Source: Salinimicrobium sp. TH3 (GTDB lineage Bacteria; Bacteroidota; Bacteroidia; Flavobacteriales; Flavobacteriaceae). From it: a stretch of DNA of 64,000 bases. Under the pieces are notes generated by a model. It did not search any database. It was not told where the DNA came from and saw only the letters and a program-made list of their open reading frames with translations. The DNA is taken from assembly GCF_026676115.1 (NCBI RefSeq), contig NZ_JAPONB010000003.1:248001-312000 (forward strand), read 5' to 3'. The position numbers and the translations under genes were made by a program. Positions 10,049-19,837 of this stretch are shown piece after piece (position 1 is the first letter of the stretch; each line of letters opens with the position of its first letter).

Positions 10049-12459
10049 TGGCTATGAACCTGCTTCGGAAAGACCTCCCAAAAATGCCATTTTTGACGGC
10101 CTGTCTTTTGTTGTCTTTCTCTTTTTATGCTCAAAATCCAAATAGAAATTATTTGGGGCATGAAAATACAGCCGCGGGTGTAGAGATCACAACCAGTGAT
10201 GGGAAGTACCTCTTCAGGTATATTACTCCGGAAATTGTCGAGACCACTTTTGTTCCCTCGGGGCAGGATTATAAAGAGGAATCTCACGCCGTGGTGCTGG
10301 AACCGCAAATAGTAAATTTTACTGTTTCTGAAGGAGAAGAAAAAGTTCTTATTGATTCTGAAGGATTGGATATTGAGGTGTCAAAAATGCCATTTCAGGT
10401 CACTTATTTTTTCGATGGAGAAAAAGTAATTTCAGAAAAGACAGGTTATTTGAAGGGAGAGGAACATGAGAAACTAAATTTTAATCTCACCGAATCTGAA
10501 GTTCTTATGGGCGGCGGCGCTCGCGCTCTCGGGATGAACAGGAGGGGAAACCGGCTTCAGCTTTATAACAAAGCCCATTACGGCTATGAAACCAAAAGCG
10601 AACTTCTCAATTTCACGTTACCTATAGTCCTTTCTTCAGAAAAATATTTACTTCATTTTGATAATGCGCCTATTGGATATCTTGACCTGGACAGCAATTT
10701 TAGCAATACGCTTACCTATGAAACCATAGGTGGGCGTAAAACCTATCAACTTGTGGTAGGAGACACCTGGGAAAATATTGTTGGGAATTACACACTCTTG
10801 ACAGGACGGCAACCCTTACCACCACGCTGGACTTTTGGAAATTTCTCCAGCCGTTTTGGATATCACTCCCAAAATGAGGTAGAGGAAACTATAGAAAAAT
10901 TTAGAGAAGAAGAAATTCCCGTAGATGCTGTAATTATTGACCTTTTTTGGTTTGGTCATGAAATAAAAGGTACAATGGGAAATCTATCATTTGTCACAGA
11001 CTCATTTCCGCAACCTAAGGAAATGATGCAGGATCTTGCAGACGACGGGGTGAAGACCATCCTGGTGACGGAACCTTTTGTTCTTACCACCTCCAACAGG
11101 TGGGAGGAAGCGGTGCAAGAAAATGTATTGGCTAAGGATTCTCTTGGTAATCCATTTACCTACGATTTTTACTTTGGGAACACCGGTTTAATTGACATTT
11201 TTGACCCGCAGGCGCAGGGTTGGTTCTGGAACATTTATGAGGAGCTAACAGAAATGGGCGTTGGCGGCTGGTGGGGTGATCTGGGAGAACCCGAGGTGCA
11301 TCCTGAAAGCCTTATCCACAGGACCGGAACAGCCAATGAGGTTCATAACATTTATGGCCATTACTGGGCGAAGTTGATCCATGAAGGTTACCAACAATCA
11401 TTTTCTGATCAAAGACCCTTTATCCTTATGCGTGCCGGGGCTGCTGGTTCTCAAAGGTTCGGATTGATGCCATGGTCCGGGGATGTGAACAGGAGCTGGG
11501 GCGGATTAAAACCACAACCGGAAATTTCTCTGCAAATGGGACTTCAGGGATTGGCCTATATGCATTCAGATCTGGGTGGCTTTGCCGGTGATAATCTTAA
11601 TGATGAGCTATACGTAAGATGGCTGCAGTACGGAGTATTCCAACCAATTTTTCGCCCGCATGCCCAGGAAGCAGTACCGTCTGAACCTGTTTTTAGGGAG
11701 CCAAAGACCAAAGCCCTTTCAAAAAAAGCAATTGAACTGCGGTATCAACTCCTGCCTTATAACTACACTTTAGCCTTTAGAAACACAACAGAAGGTTTGC
11801 CTCTCATGCGACCACTTTTCTTTGAAGAGCCAGAGAATTTTAGACTTTATTCGGTCGCAGGGACTTATTTATGGGGCGAAAACTTCCTTATTTCGCCGGT
11901 GCTTCAGGAAAATGTTGATCAACAGGAGGTATATTTTCCGAAGGGATCAAACTGGTTTGACTTTTATACAGGAGAGAAATATCCAGGAGGCTCAACAGCG
12001 ACAATTCCATTGAAAGAAGAATATATACCAACCTTTGTACGGGGCGGAGCTTTCATACCTATGGCAAAACCAATGCAAACCACTCAGAATTTTTCAGCAG
12101 AAGATGTTGTGCTACATTACTTTTTTGACAGGGAAGCGGGCAAGACAGAAGATATTCTGTATCACGATGACGGGAAGACCTCCAATTCTTATGTTAACGG
12201 AGACTATGAAGTACTTTCTTTCAAGAGCAGCACCACAGAGAAAAAACTGTCTATCGATATCCTGAAAAAAACAGGAAGCACGCGGGGAGCTTCAGAATTT
12301 AAAGAGGTAAACCTGGTTATCCATAACCTGGACAGGAGACCCGGGGAAATTCAATTAGAGAATAAAAAAGTCAATTTTGAATTTGATCAAAAAGAGCATA
12401 AACTTTTAATTCCTGTTAGTTTAAACGACGACAAAACAAGTCTTACCATTATTAACTAA
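10048..12459 (+). CDS. Exported GH31 alpha-glucosidase
   Basis: Exo-acting alpha-glucosidase releasing glucose from maltooligosaccharides, probably periplasmic. The 803-residue protein has a hydrophobic N-terminal segment (FLTACLLLSFSFYAQ) with no lipobox, a GH31 N-terminal beta-sandwich, and the catalytic barrel. The nucleophile is D411 in WWGDLGEPE and the acid/base is D479 in PWSGDVNRSW. The ARALGMNRRG segment and the C-terminal YHDDGKTSNSY domain also fit GH31. The ATG shares its A with the preceding stop codon (TAATG), so translation is coupled. GH31 also includes alpha-xylosidases and transglucosylases, but the context favours alpha-glucosidase. Confidence 0.93.
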   Translation: MAMNLLRKDLPKMPFLTACLLLSFSFYAQNPNRNYLGHENTAAGVEITTSDGKYLFRYITPEIVETTFVPSGQDYKEESHAVVLEPQIVNFTVSEGEEKVLIDSEGLDIEVSKMPFQVTYFFDGEKVISEKTGYLKGEEHEKLNFNLTESEVLMGGGARALGMNRRGNRLQLYNKAHYGYETKSELLNFTLPIVLSSEKYLLHFDNAPIGYLDLDSNFSNTLTYETIGGRKTYQLVVGDTWENIVGNYTLLTGRQPLPPRWTFGNFSSRFGYHSQNEVEETIEKFREEEIPVDAVIIDLFWFGHEIKGTMGNLSFVTDSFPQPKEMMQDLADDGVKTILVTEPFVLTTSNRWEEAVQENVLAKDSLGNPFTYDFYFGNTGLIDIFDPQAQGWFWNIYEELTEMGVGGWWGDLGEPEVHPESLIHRTGTANEVHNIYGHYWAKLIHEGYQQSFSDQRPFILMRAGAAGSQRFGLMPWSGDVNRSWGGLKPQPEISLQMGLQGLAYMHSDLGGFAGDNLNDELYVRWLQYGVFQPIFRPHAQEAVPSEPVFREPKTKALSKKAIELRYQLLPYNYTLAFRNTTEGLPLMRPLFFEEPENFRLYSVAGTYLWGENFLISPVLQENVDQQEVYFPKGSNWFDFYTGEKYPGGSTATIPLKEEYIPTFVRGGAFIPMAKPMQTTQNFSAEDVVLHYFFDREAGKTEDILYHDDGKTSNSYVNGDYEVLSFKSSTTEKKLSIDILKKTGSTRGASEFKEVNLVIHNLDRRPGEIQLENKKVNFEFDQKEHKLLIPVSLNDDKTSLTIIN

Positions 12460-12470
12460 ATTTATTTCAT

Positions 12471-13907
12471 ATGAAGAAAATATCAATTTTATTACTTGGT
12501 TTACTAACCCTGGCCTCATGTAAAAATGAGCCCAAAGAAACTGTAGCGGTAGTTGAGGAAGAGCAAACTATTGAGCCGGTTACCAACGAAGCCATGGAGT
12601 CGGCGGTTATTTATGAAGCCAATATAAGGCAGTATTCTCCCGAAGGAACCTTTGATGCCTTCACGAAAGATATTCCGCAGTTGAAAGACCTGGGGGTAAA
12701 AGTGATCTGGTTGATGCCAATTTATCCAATTTCTGAAGCGCGTAGAAAAGCTACTAACGATCTAAGTATTGAGGATATTGAAGATCCTGAAGAAAGGAAG
12801 AAGTATCTTGGCAGTTACTATGCTATTGCTGATTATACTGCGGTAAATCCTGAATTTGGCACCAAGGAAGATCTTGATGAATTGGTTGAAACTGCTCATG
12901 AAAACGGCATGTATGTGATCCTTGACTGGGTTGCCAACCACACCGGCTGGGACCACCCATGGCTGGAAGAAAACCCCGATTTTTATACTCAGAATGAACA
13001 AGGGGAGCCTGTAGATCCACTAAACCCCGATACTGGAGAATCATGGGGATGGACAGATGTTGCCGACCTTAATTATGATAATAAAGAACTGTGGGAAGCA
13101 ATGACCTCCGAAATGAAGTACTGGATCGAAGAGCACGATATCGACGGATTTAGAGCCGATGTTGCCGGAGAAGTGCCTACAGAATTCTGGGACCAGGCAG
13201 TGCCACAACTTCAGGAAACCAAACCCGTGTTCATGCTGGCCGAGTCTGAAGATAAGGATCTCTTCCACAATGCCTTTGACATGGGTTACAATTGGGAAGG
13301 TCATCACTTAAAGAACCAGATCGCGCAGGGAAAAGCCACTGTGGAGGCCTGGGATGAATACATGAAAAAGATAGATACTACTTACCAGGAGGATGATTAT
13401 CTTATGAACTTTGTGACAAATCACGATGAGAATTCTTGGAATGGCACAGTTCGCGAGAGAATGGGAGATGCCGCCGAAGCTATGGTAGCTCTTACATACA
13501 GCATTCCCGGTATGCCCTTAATTTATAGCGGGCAGGAGTATGACATGGATAAAAGACTCAGGTTCTTTGAAAAAGATACCATCTCTAAAACTAAAGGAGT
13601 AATGTGGCCCCTATTGGAAAAACTGGGTCAACTTAAAAACCAGAACAAAGCATTGCATGGAGGCAAGGAAGCAGCAGCTTATAACAGGCTGCAAACTTCA
13701 CTGGATAAGCAAATTCTTGCTTTTGAAAGATCAAAAGGAGGAGAAAAGCTAATCTACATTGCCAATCTTTCAGAAAAACCAGCCGATTTCACCCTTAAGT
13801 TGGAAAATGAACTGCAACCTTATCTTGGAAAAAAAGATTTTAAAAAGCAAAAAAATGACCAATATCATTTCGGCCCTTGGGAATATGTAATATTAGCAGA
13901 TAATTAA
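12471..13907 (+). CDS. GH13 alpha-amylase-family lipoprotein
   Basis: A second alpha-glucan hydrolase, membrane-anchored. MKKISILLLGLLTLASCKNE is a lipoprotein signal with lipobox LASC. The GH13 catalytic set is complete: region I DWVANH (D152), region II GFRAD with nucleophile D230, region III LAESED with E258, and region IV NHDENSWNG with D319. At 478 residues it is short for the family, with a compact barrel and a small C-terminal sheet. It lies 11 nt after the GH31 gene and is the last gene of the operon, followed by a hairpin terminator. Surface or periplasmic location is not certain. Confidence 0.93.
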   Translation: MKKISILLLGLLTLASCKNEPKETVAVVEEEQTIEPVTNEAMESAVIYEANIRQYSPEGTFDAFTKDIPQLKDLGVKVIWLMPIYPISEARRKATNDLSIEDIEDPEERKKYLGSYYAIADYTAVNPEFGTKEDLDELVETAHENGMYVILDWVANHTGWDHPWLEENPDFYTQNEQGEPVDPLNPDTGESWGWTDVADLNYDNKELWEAMTSEMKYWIEEHDIDGFRADVAGEVPTEFWDQAVPQLQETKPVFMLAESEDKDLFHNAFDMGYNWEGHHLKNQIAQGKATVEAWDEYMKKIDTTYQEDDYLMNFVTNHDENSWNGTVRERMGDAAEAMVALTYSIPGMPLIYSGQEYDMDKRLRFFEKDTISKTKGVMWPLLEKLGQLKNQNKALHGGKEAAAYNRLQTSLDKQILAFERSKGGEKLIYIANLSEKPADFTLKLENELQPYLGKKDFKKQKNDQYHFGPWEYVILADN

Positions 13908-13927
13908 TAAATTGCCCAAAAAAATAT

Positions 13928-13956
13928 AAAAAAGCCTCAAAAATGGGGCTTTTTTC
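13928..13956 (+). terminator. Intrinsic terminator after the alpha-glucan operon
   Basis: AAAAAGCCTC and a matching GGGGCTTTTTT flank a five-base loop and run into a T tract, about 20 bases past the GH13 stop. Confidence 0.8.
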
Positions 13957-13968
13957 TTTTTTATTAAC

Positions 13969-13980
13969 CGAAAACGTTTG
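13969..13980. promoter_or_regulatory. Operator-like site upstream of pfkA
   Basis: CGAAAACGTTTG has the same core as the 14-bp palindrome between susC and the LacI-type gene, differing at its right end. It lies 51 bp before the pfkA start. A TAGCTTTA sequence nearer the gene may be a weak -7 box. Shared control by the local LacI-type protein is inferred. Confidence 0.5.
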
Positions 13981-14031
13981 AGAAATTTAATTGATTAGGT
14001 TATCTTATGTAATTGAAATAGCTTTACGCTG

Positions 14032-15018
14032 ATGTTAGAGAAAATAAAAAAAATCGGGGTATTAACTTCTGGAGGAGACGCTCCCGGAATGAATGCAGCA
14101 ATTCGAGCTGTGACCCGAAGTTGTGCTTTTTACAATATAGAATGTATAGGAATTTACAGAGGATACCAAGGCCTTATTGAAGGGGATTTTGAATTACTCA
14201 CTGCCCGCTCTGTAAGAAATATTATCAACAAAGGTGGGACTTTCCTTAAATCTGCCCGCTCACAGGAATTCCGAACAGTAGAAGGTCGTGCAAAGGCCTT
14301 TAAAAATTTAAAGGACGCAGAGATTGATGCTCTTGTGGTAATAGGTGGTGACGGTACTTTTACCGGAGCTATTTACCTGGAGAAGGAACACGGTATGCCG
14401 GTAGTTGGAATTCCCGGTACCATTGATAATGATATCAACGGGACAGATTATACTATAGGGTATGATACTGCTTTGAATACTGTGGTTGATGCCATTGACA
14501 AAATCAGGGATACTGCCAGTTCCCATGACCGTCTTTTCCTTGTGGAAGTAATGGGTCGGGATGCCGGTGATATTGCTTTAAATGCAGGAATTGGAGCCGG
14601 AGCCGAAGAGATCCTTATTCCCGAAGAGGATAAAGGGATAGAAAGGATGCTGGATTCTCTTACCAAAAGCCGGAAATCGGGAAAAACCTCCAGTATTATT
14701 GTAGTAGCCGAAGGTGAAAAAAGCGGTAAGAACATCTTCGAACTTGCCGATTTCATTGGAGAGAACCTTACAGATTATGATATTAGAGTGTCGGTACTGG
14801 GGCACATCCAGCGGGGTGGTGCGCCAAGCTGCTATGACAGGGTGCTTGCCAGCAAACTTGGAGTAGGTGCTGTTGAGACATTACTGCGGGGAGAAACCGG
14901 GGTAATGGTAGGGATCACACACAAATTAGTAACATCGGTGGATTTTGAAGTTGCTATAAAAGGCTCTAAGCCATTAGATAAAGAATTGAGACGGGTGTTG
15001 AACATCACCACCATATAA
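14032..15018 (+). CDS. pfkA: 6-phosphofructokinase, ATP-dependent
   Basis: Phosphorylates fructose-6-phosphate to fructose-1,6-bisphosphate in the cytoplasm. The 328-residue length matches PfkA. GVLTSGGDAPGMNAAIRAV forms the ATP site. GGDGT carries glycine where PPi-dependent enzymes have aspartate (G108), which indicates ATP as donor. The catalytic segment GTIDNDI gives base D132, and MGRDAGDIAL contacts substrate. It is 22 nt upstream of gapA, so the two are likely one operon. An operator-like site in front ties it to the sugar locus. Confidence 0.97.
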   Translation: MLEKIKKIGVLTSGGDAPGMNAAIRAVTRSCAFYNIECIGIYRGYQGLIEGDFELLTARSVRNIINKGGTFLKSARSQEFRTVEGRAKAFKNLKDAEIDALVVIGGDGTFTGAIYLEKEHGMPVVGIPGTIDNDINGTDYTIGYDTALNTVVDAIDKIRDTASSHDRLFLVEVMGRDAGDIALNAGIGAGAEEILIPEEDKGIERMLDSLTKSRKSGKTSSIIVVAEGEKSGKNIFELADFIGENLTDYDIRVSVLGHIQRGGAPSCYDRVLASKLGVGAVETLLRGETGVMVGITHKLVTSVDFEVAIKGSKPLDKELRRVLNITTI

Positions 15019-15028
15019 TTTAAATTAA

Positions 15029-16042
<1,014 letters not shown>

Positions 16043-16047
16043 TTAAT

Positions 16048-16078
16048 AAAAAAGCCCTGCCTTTGGTCAGGGCTTTTT
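16048..16078 (+). terminator. Intrinsic terminator after gapA
   Basis: AAAAAGCCCTG and CAGGGCTTTTT form an 11-bp perfect stem with a short loop and end in T residues, directly after the gapA stop. Confidence 0.9.
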
Positions 16079-16091
16079 GATACTTCCTATT

Positions 16092-16949
16092 ATGATTTTA
16101 ATAGCAGACGGAGGCTCCACTAAATGTGACTGGATCTTACTTGATTCGGAAGGTGAGCAAATAATGAAAACACGCACCAAAGGACTTAATCCTGCAGTGT
16201 TCAAAACAGAAGTACTTCAGGAAAGACTGGAGGAAAACCTTGACCTTAAACAGGTAAAAGAAAAGGTAGAAAGAGTCCATTTTTATGGTGCAGGATGCGG
16301 AACGGCAAAACCCACGGCCTTATTAAAGGCCATTCTAAGCACTTATTTTTCGGGTGCCAGTGACGTGAGAGTACAGGAAGATATGGTCGCAGCTGTTTAT
16401 GCAGTTACAGATAAGCCTGGAATTGTATGTATTCTTGGAACAGGTTCCAACAGTTGTTATTACGATGGGAAAACCGTAAGAACAGCAGTAGATTCTCTGG
16501 GATATATCTTGATGGATGAAGCCAGTGGGAATTATTTCGGGAAAAGGCTTATAAGGGATTACTATTACAAGAAAATGCCAAAAAAGCTGGCCGATATCTT
16601 TGAAAAGGAGTACGATCTTTCTTCCGATTCTATTAAGGAAAATATCTACAAGAAGGACAACCCAAATACTTATCTTGCCCATTTTGCTGAATTCATCTTT
16701 AAAAATGAAAGAAATGGATATTTCTACCAGCTTATTGCTGAAGGAATGCAGAACTTTATTGAGCACAGAGTACTTTGTTTTAAAGAAGCCCAGAATGTGC
16801 CTATTCACTTTGTAGGTTCCATAGCTTATTTTTCTCAGGACATAATAAAAGATTCTTTGCAGCCATACCGGCTTGAACCTGGTAACTTCGTGCAACGTCC
16901 TATTGACGGGATCATTGATTACTACAGGAAACACTTCATAGGAAAATAG
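16092..16949 (+). CDS. BadF/N-acetylglucosamine-kinase-type ATPase
   Basis: A 285-residue member of the BadF/BadG/BcrA/BcrD sugar-kinase-like ASKHA family, often annotated as N-acetylglucosamine kinase in Bacteroidota. The phosphate-1 loop is ADGGSTKCDW, the phosphate-2 loop is CILGTGSNSCYYDGK, and a GSIAYF segment fits the adenosine motif. The frame opens earlier at a TTG, but the ATG at 16092 places the ATP motif at residue 5 and clears the gapA terminator. No substrate can be read from the sequence; an amino sugar is the common family substrate. Confidence 0.85.
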   Translation: MILIADGGSTKCDWILLDSEGEQIMKTRTKGLNPAVFKTEVLQERLEENLDLKQVKEKVERVHFYGAGCGTAKPTALLKAILSTYFSGASDVRVQEDMVAAVYAVTDKPGIVCILGTGSNSCYYDGKTVRTAVDSLGYILMDEASGNYFGKRLIRDYYYKKMPKKLADIFEKEYDLSSDSIKENIYKKDNPNTYLAHFAEFIFKNERNGYFYQLIAEGMQNFIEHRVLCFKEAQNVPIHFVGSIAYFSQDIIKDSLQPYRLEPGNFVQRPIDGIIDYYRKHFIGK

Positions 16950-16973
16950 TTTTTTCTTTCACAACTTTTAGAG

Positions 16974-17003
16974 AACGGCTGCCTAGATGGGCAGCCGTTT
17001 TCA
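16974..17003 (+). terminator. Intrinsic terminator after the BadF-type kinase
   Basis: AACGGCTGCC and GGCAGCCGTT form a 10-bp perfect stem with a six-base loop, followed by TTTTC. Confidence 0.85.
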
Positions 17004-17132
17004 TTTATATACGTTTCAAAAATGGCATTTTGGATAGGTTTTCATTTTGAATAAATCATAAATATTTGTTTAAAAAACAGGGCTCCCGCCTTAACCCGAA
17101 ATTTTTACTACATTTAGTCAAAGATTTTTTTA

Positions 17133-18671
17133 ATGCTGGTTAAAGTTTACGGAAGTGCAGTTTTTGGCGTAGAAGCCACCACCATTACGGTGGAAGTAAA
17201 CGTAGACACCGGCATAGGGTATCATCTCGTTGGGCTTCCAGACATTGCTGTGAAGGAAAGCAGCTTCAGGATTGCTGCGGCACTCAAAAATGTTGGTTAC
17301 CATCTCCCCGGAAAGAAAATTACAGTAAATATGGCGCCGGCCGATCTTCGGAAGGAAGGTTCAGCATATGACCTCACTTTCGCCATGGGAATTCTCATGG
17401 CTTCAGGCCAAATTAAAGCCACAAACATTGGCGACTATATCATCATGGGCGAACTTTCCCTTGACGGAAGTCTGCAGCCTATAAAAGGAGCTTTACCCAT
17501 AGCAATAAAAGCTAAAGAGGAAGGTTTTAAAGGTTTTATACTTCCGAAGCAGAATGTAAAAGAAGCTGCAATTGTTGGTGGGCTGGAGGTCTATGGAATT
17601 GAAAATATTGATGAAATAATCCGCTTTTTTGACCGCGGGGAGCAGCTGGAAAGAACTATGATAGACACCCGGAAGGAATTTTATCAGGAGCTGGAAAATC
17701 CTGAACACGACTTTGCCGATGTTAAAGGTCAGGAATCTATTAAACGCTGTATGGAAATCGCTGCCGCAGGCGGGCATAATATCATATTAATTGGTCCTCC
17801 CGGGGCAGGAAAAACTATGCTGGCAAAACGATTGCCCAGTATTTTGCCGCCCATGACCTTACATGAAGCTTTGGAAACCACCAAAATTCATAGCGTAGTG
17901 GGGCGGGTAAAAGAAAGTGTGGGCTTAATGGCACACAGGCCTTTTAGAAGTCCCCATCATACAATTAGCGACGTCGCGCTTGTGGGCGGCGGAGCTTATC
18001 CACAGCCGGGGGAGATTTCGCTATCGCACAACGGAGTCTTGTTTTTAGATGAACTTCCTGAGTTTAAAAGGAGTGTGCTTGAAGTAATGCGACAACCTTT
18101 GGAAGACAGGGAGGTAACAATTTCAAGAGCAAAATTCACGGTGACTTATCCATCAAGTTTTATGCTGGTCGCCAGTATGAATCCCAGCCCCAGTGGATAT
18201 TTTAATGATCCGGGTTCACCGGTAACGTCCTCTCCTTCAGAAATGCACAGGTACATGAGCAAAATAAGCGGGCCTTTGCTGGATAGAATAGATATTCATA
18301 TCGAAGTGACTCCGGTTCCATTTGAAAAGTTAAGTGAGGACAGGCGGGGGGAAAGTAGCCTTGACATAAGAAAAAGAGTGACAGCCGCAAGGCAAAAGCA
18401 AACCGACAGGTTTGCGGATAATGAAAAAGTACATTATAACGCGCAGATGAGCGTGAAGCAGATAAGAGCACATTGCAGCCTTGACCCAGATTCAACGAAC
18501 CTGCTAAAGGTGGCGATGGAACGGCTTAATTTATCGGCGAGGGCTTACGATCGTATTCTTAAAGTTGCCCGTACAATCGCAGATTTAGAAGATTCAGAAC
18601 AAATTAAAGGAGCTCATATAAGTGAAGCCATTCAATACCGTAGTCTAGACAGGGAAGGTTGGCTGGGATAA
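17133..18671 (+). CDS. comM: YifB/ComM-family AAA+ ATPase
   Basis: A 512-residue Mg-chelatase-like ATPase. ComM of this family is a branch-migration helicase that promotes integration of DNA in natural transformation; the role here is inferred from family membership. The N-terminal domain begins [11 protein letters not shown]. Walker A is GPPGAGKT at residues 221-228 and Walker B is [10 protein letters not shown] with D306. The C-terminal Mg-chelatase domain ends [10 protein letters not shown], the usual YifB ending. The next gene starts 8 nt downstream, so it heads a long, tightly packed run of genes. Confidence 0.95.
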   Translation: MLVKVYGSAVFGVEATTITVEVNVDTGIGYHLVGLPDIAVKESSFRIAAALKNVGYHLPGKKITVNMAPADLRKEGSAYDLTFAMGILMASGQIKATNIGDYIIMGELSLDGSLQPIKGALPIAIKAKEEGFKGFILPKQNVKEAAIVGGLEVYGIENIDEIIRFFDRGEQLERTMIDTRKEFYQELENPEHDFADVKGQESIKRCMEIAAAGGHNIILIGPPGAGKTMLAKRLPSILPPMTLHEALETTKIHSVVGRVKESVGLMAHRPFRSPHHTISDVALVGGGAYPQPGEISLSHNGVLFLDELPEFKRSVLEVMRQPLEDREVTISRAKFTVTYPSSFMLVASMNPSPSGYFNDPGSPVTSSPSEMHRYMSKISGPLLDRIDIHIEVTPVPFEKLSEDRRGESSLDIRKRVTAARQKQTDRFADNEKVHYNAQMSVKQIRAHCSLDPDSTNLLKVAMERLNLSARAYDRILKVARTIADLEDSEQIKGAHISEAIQYRSLDREGWLG

Positions 18672-18679
18672 AATTATCT

Positions 18680-19837
18680 ATGAAAAGAACGATATTATTA
18701 CTGTGGATTGTCGCATTTGCGGCCGTAAGTTGTAAAGGAAATGATGAATCACAAATGGCAGAGGAACCTGAACAGGACTCTACTCTTGTGGATGAAGCTG
18801 TAGCCATGCTTGAACCCTCAAAAGCCATAGCACTTACTGTAGACGAAGCCAATAAGTTGGCGCAGCTACCATTGGACTGCATCAATGTGGAATATCCAAA
18901 TAAACTCAACCAGACCCTTTCCGGGGCGGGGGATATAGGAGAACCTAAAGAACTGCATCCTGCTTTTTACGGTTGTTTTGACTGGCACTCATCGGTACAC
19001 GCCCACTGGACGCTTGTAAGTCTTCTAAAGAAATTCCCGGAGATGAAGAGGGCAGAGGAGATACGGGAGAAACTGAAATCTTCTTTGACGGCCGAAAACA
19101 TTAGAGAAGAAGTAAAATACTTCAGCCGCAAGGAGGAGAGTACTTTTGAACGCACTTATGGCTGGGCGTGGGTATTAAAACTGTCTGAAGAACTTGGAAG
19201 ATGGGAAGATCCCATGGCCAAAGAACTTCACCAAAACCTGCAACCGCTTACCGATCTTATGGTTCAGAAATTTAAAGAATTCCTTCCAAAGCTCAATTAC
19301 CCAATTAGAGTAGGGGAACATACAAATACTGCTTTTGCACTGGCTCTGGCCCATGATTATGCAGTCTCGGCTGAGAAGGAAGAGTTGCGGATGTTGATCG
19401 AGAAAAGAGCTAAAGATTACTATTTAAATGATGATGATTGCCCTATTGAATGGGAGCCAAGCGGATTCGATTTTCTCTCGCCCTGCCTGGCCGAGGTTGA
19501 TATCATGCGGCGTGTGCTTCCCAAAAAGACCTTTGACCTGTGGATGAAAGATTTTCTTCCGCAGTTGCGCAACAAAGATTTTGATATGGAACCTGCTGAG
19601 GTTACCGACAGGACCGATGGGAAACTGGTTCACCTGGATGGCCTTAACTTTAGCCGTGCCTGGGTTCTTTATGGTCTGTCCCAACAATATCCCGAAAATT
19701 ACGGGCACTTGCGAGCTTTGGCGAATGATCACGTGATGTATTCGTTCCCCAACCTGGTAGGCGACAGCTATGAAGGAGGACACTGGTTGGGAACCTTTGC
19801 ATTATATGCTATACAGGAAAGTAATAAGGAAATTTGA
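18680..19837 (+). CDS. DUF2891-family lipoprotein
   Basis: A 385-residue protein with a lipoprotein signal (MKRTILLLWIVAFAAVSCK) and an alpha-helical, alpha/alpha-barrel-like body. The segments YGCFDWHSSVHAHW, ERTYGWAWVLKL and RVGEHTNTAFALALAHDY match the DUF2891 family as I know it. Function is unknown. The clustered His, Trp and Asp residues suggest a sugar-like ligand, but that is a guess. The frame extends to a TTG at 18659, but the ATG at 18680 gives a proper signal peptide. Its stop overlaps the TTG start of the Nramp-like gene (TTGA), so it is coupled to the 5-oxoprolinase genes. Confidence 0.8.
   Translation: MKRTILLLWIVAFAAVSCKGNDESQMAEEPEQDSTLVDEAVAMLEPSKAIALTVDEANKLAQLPLDCINVEYPNKLNQTLSGAGDIGEPKELHPAFYGCFDWHSSVHAHWTLVSLLKKFPEMKRAEEIREKLKSSLTAENIREEVKYFSRKEESTFERTYGWAWVLKLSEELGRWEDPMAKELHQNLQPLTDLMVQKFKEFLPKLNYPIRVGEHTNTAFALALAHDYAVSAEKEELRMLIEKRAKDYYLNDDDCPIEWEPSGFDFLSPCLAEVDIMRRVLPKKTFDLWMKDFLPQLRNKDFDMEPAEVTDRTDGKLVHLDGLNFSRAWVLYGLSQQYPENYGHLRALANDHVMYSFPNLVGDSYEGGHWLGTFALYAIQESNKEI

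Noticed and set aside
16335-16934. 199-codon minus-strand frame opposite the BadF-type kinase
   Set aside because: Antisense shadow of a gene with clear ATP-binding motifs; no domain seen.
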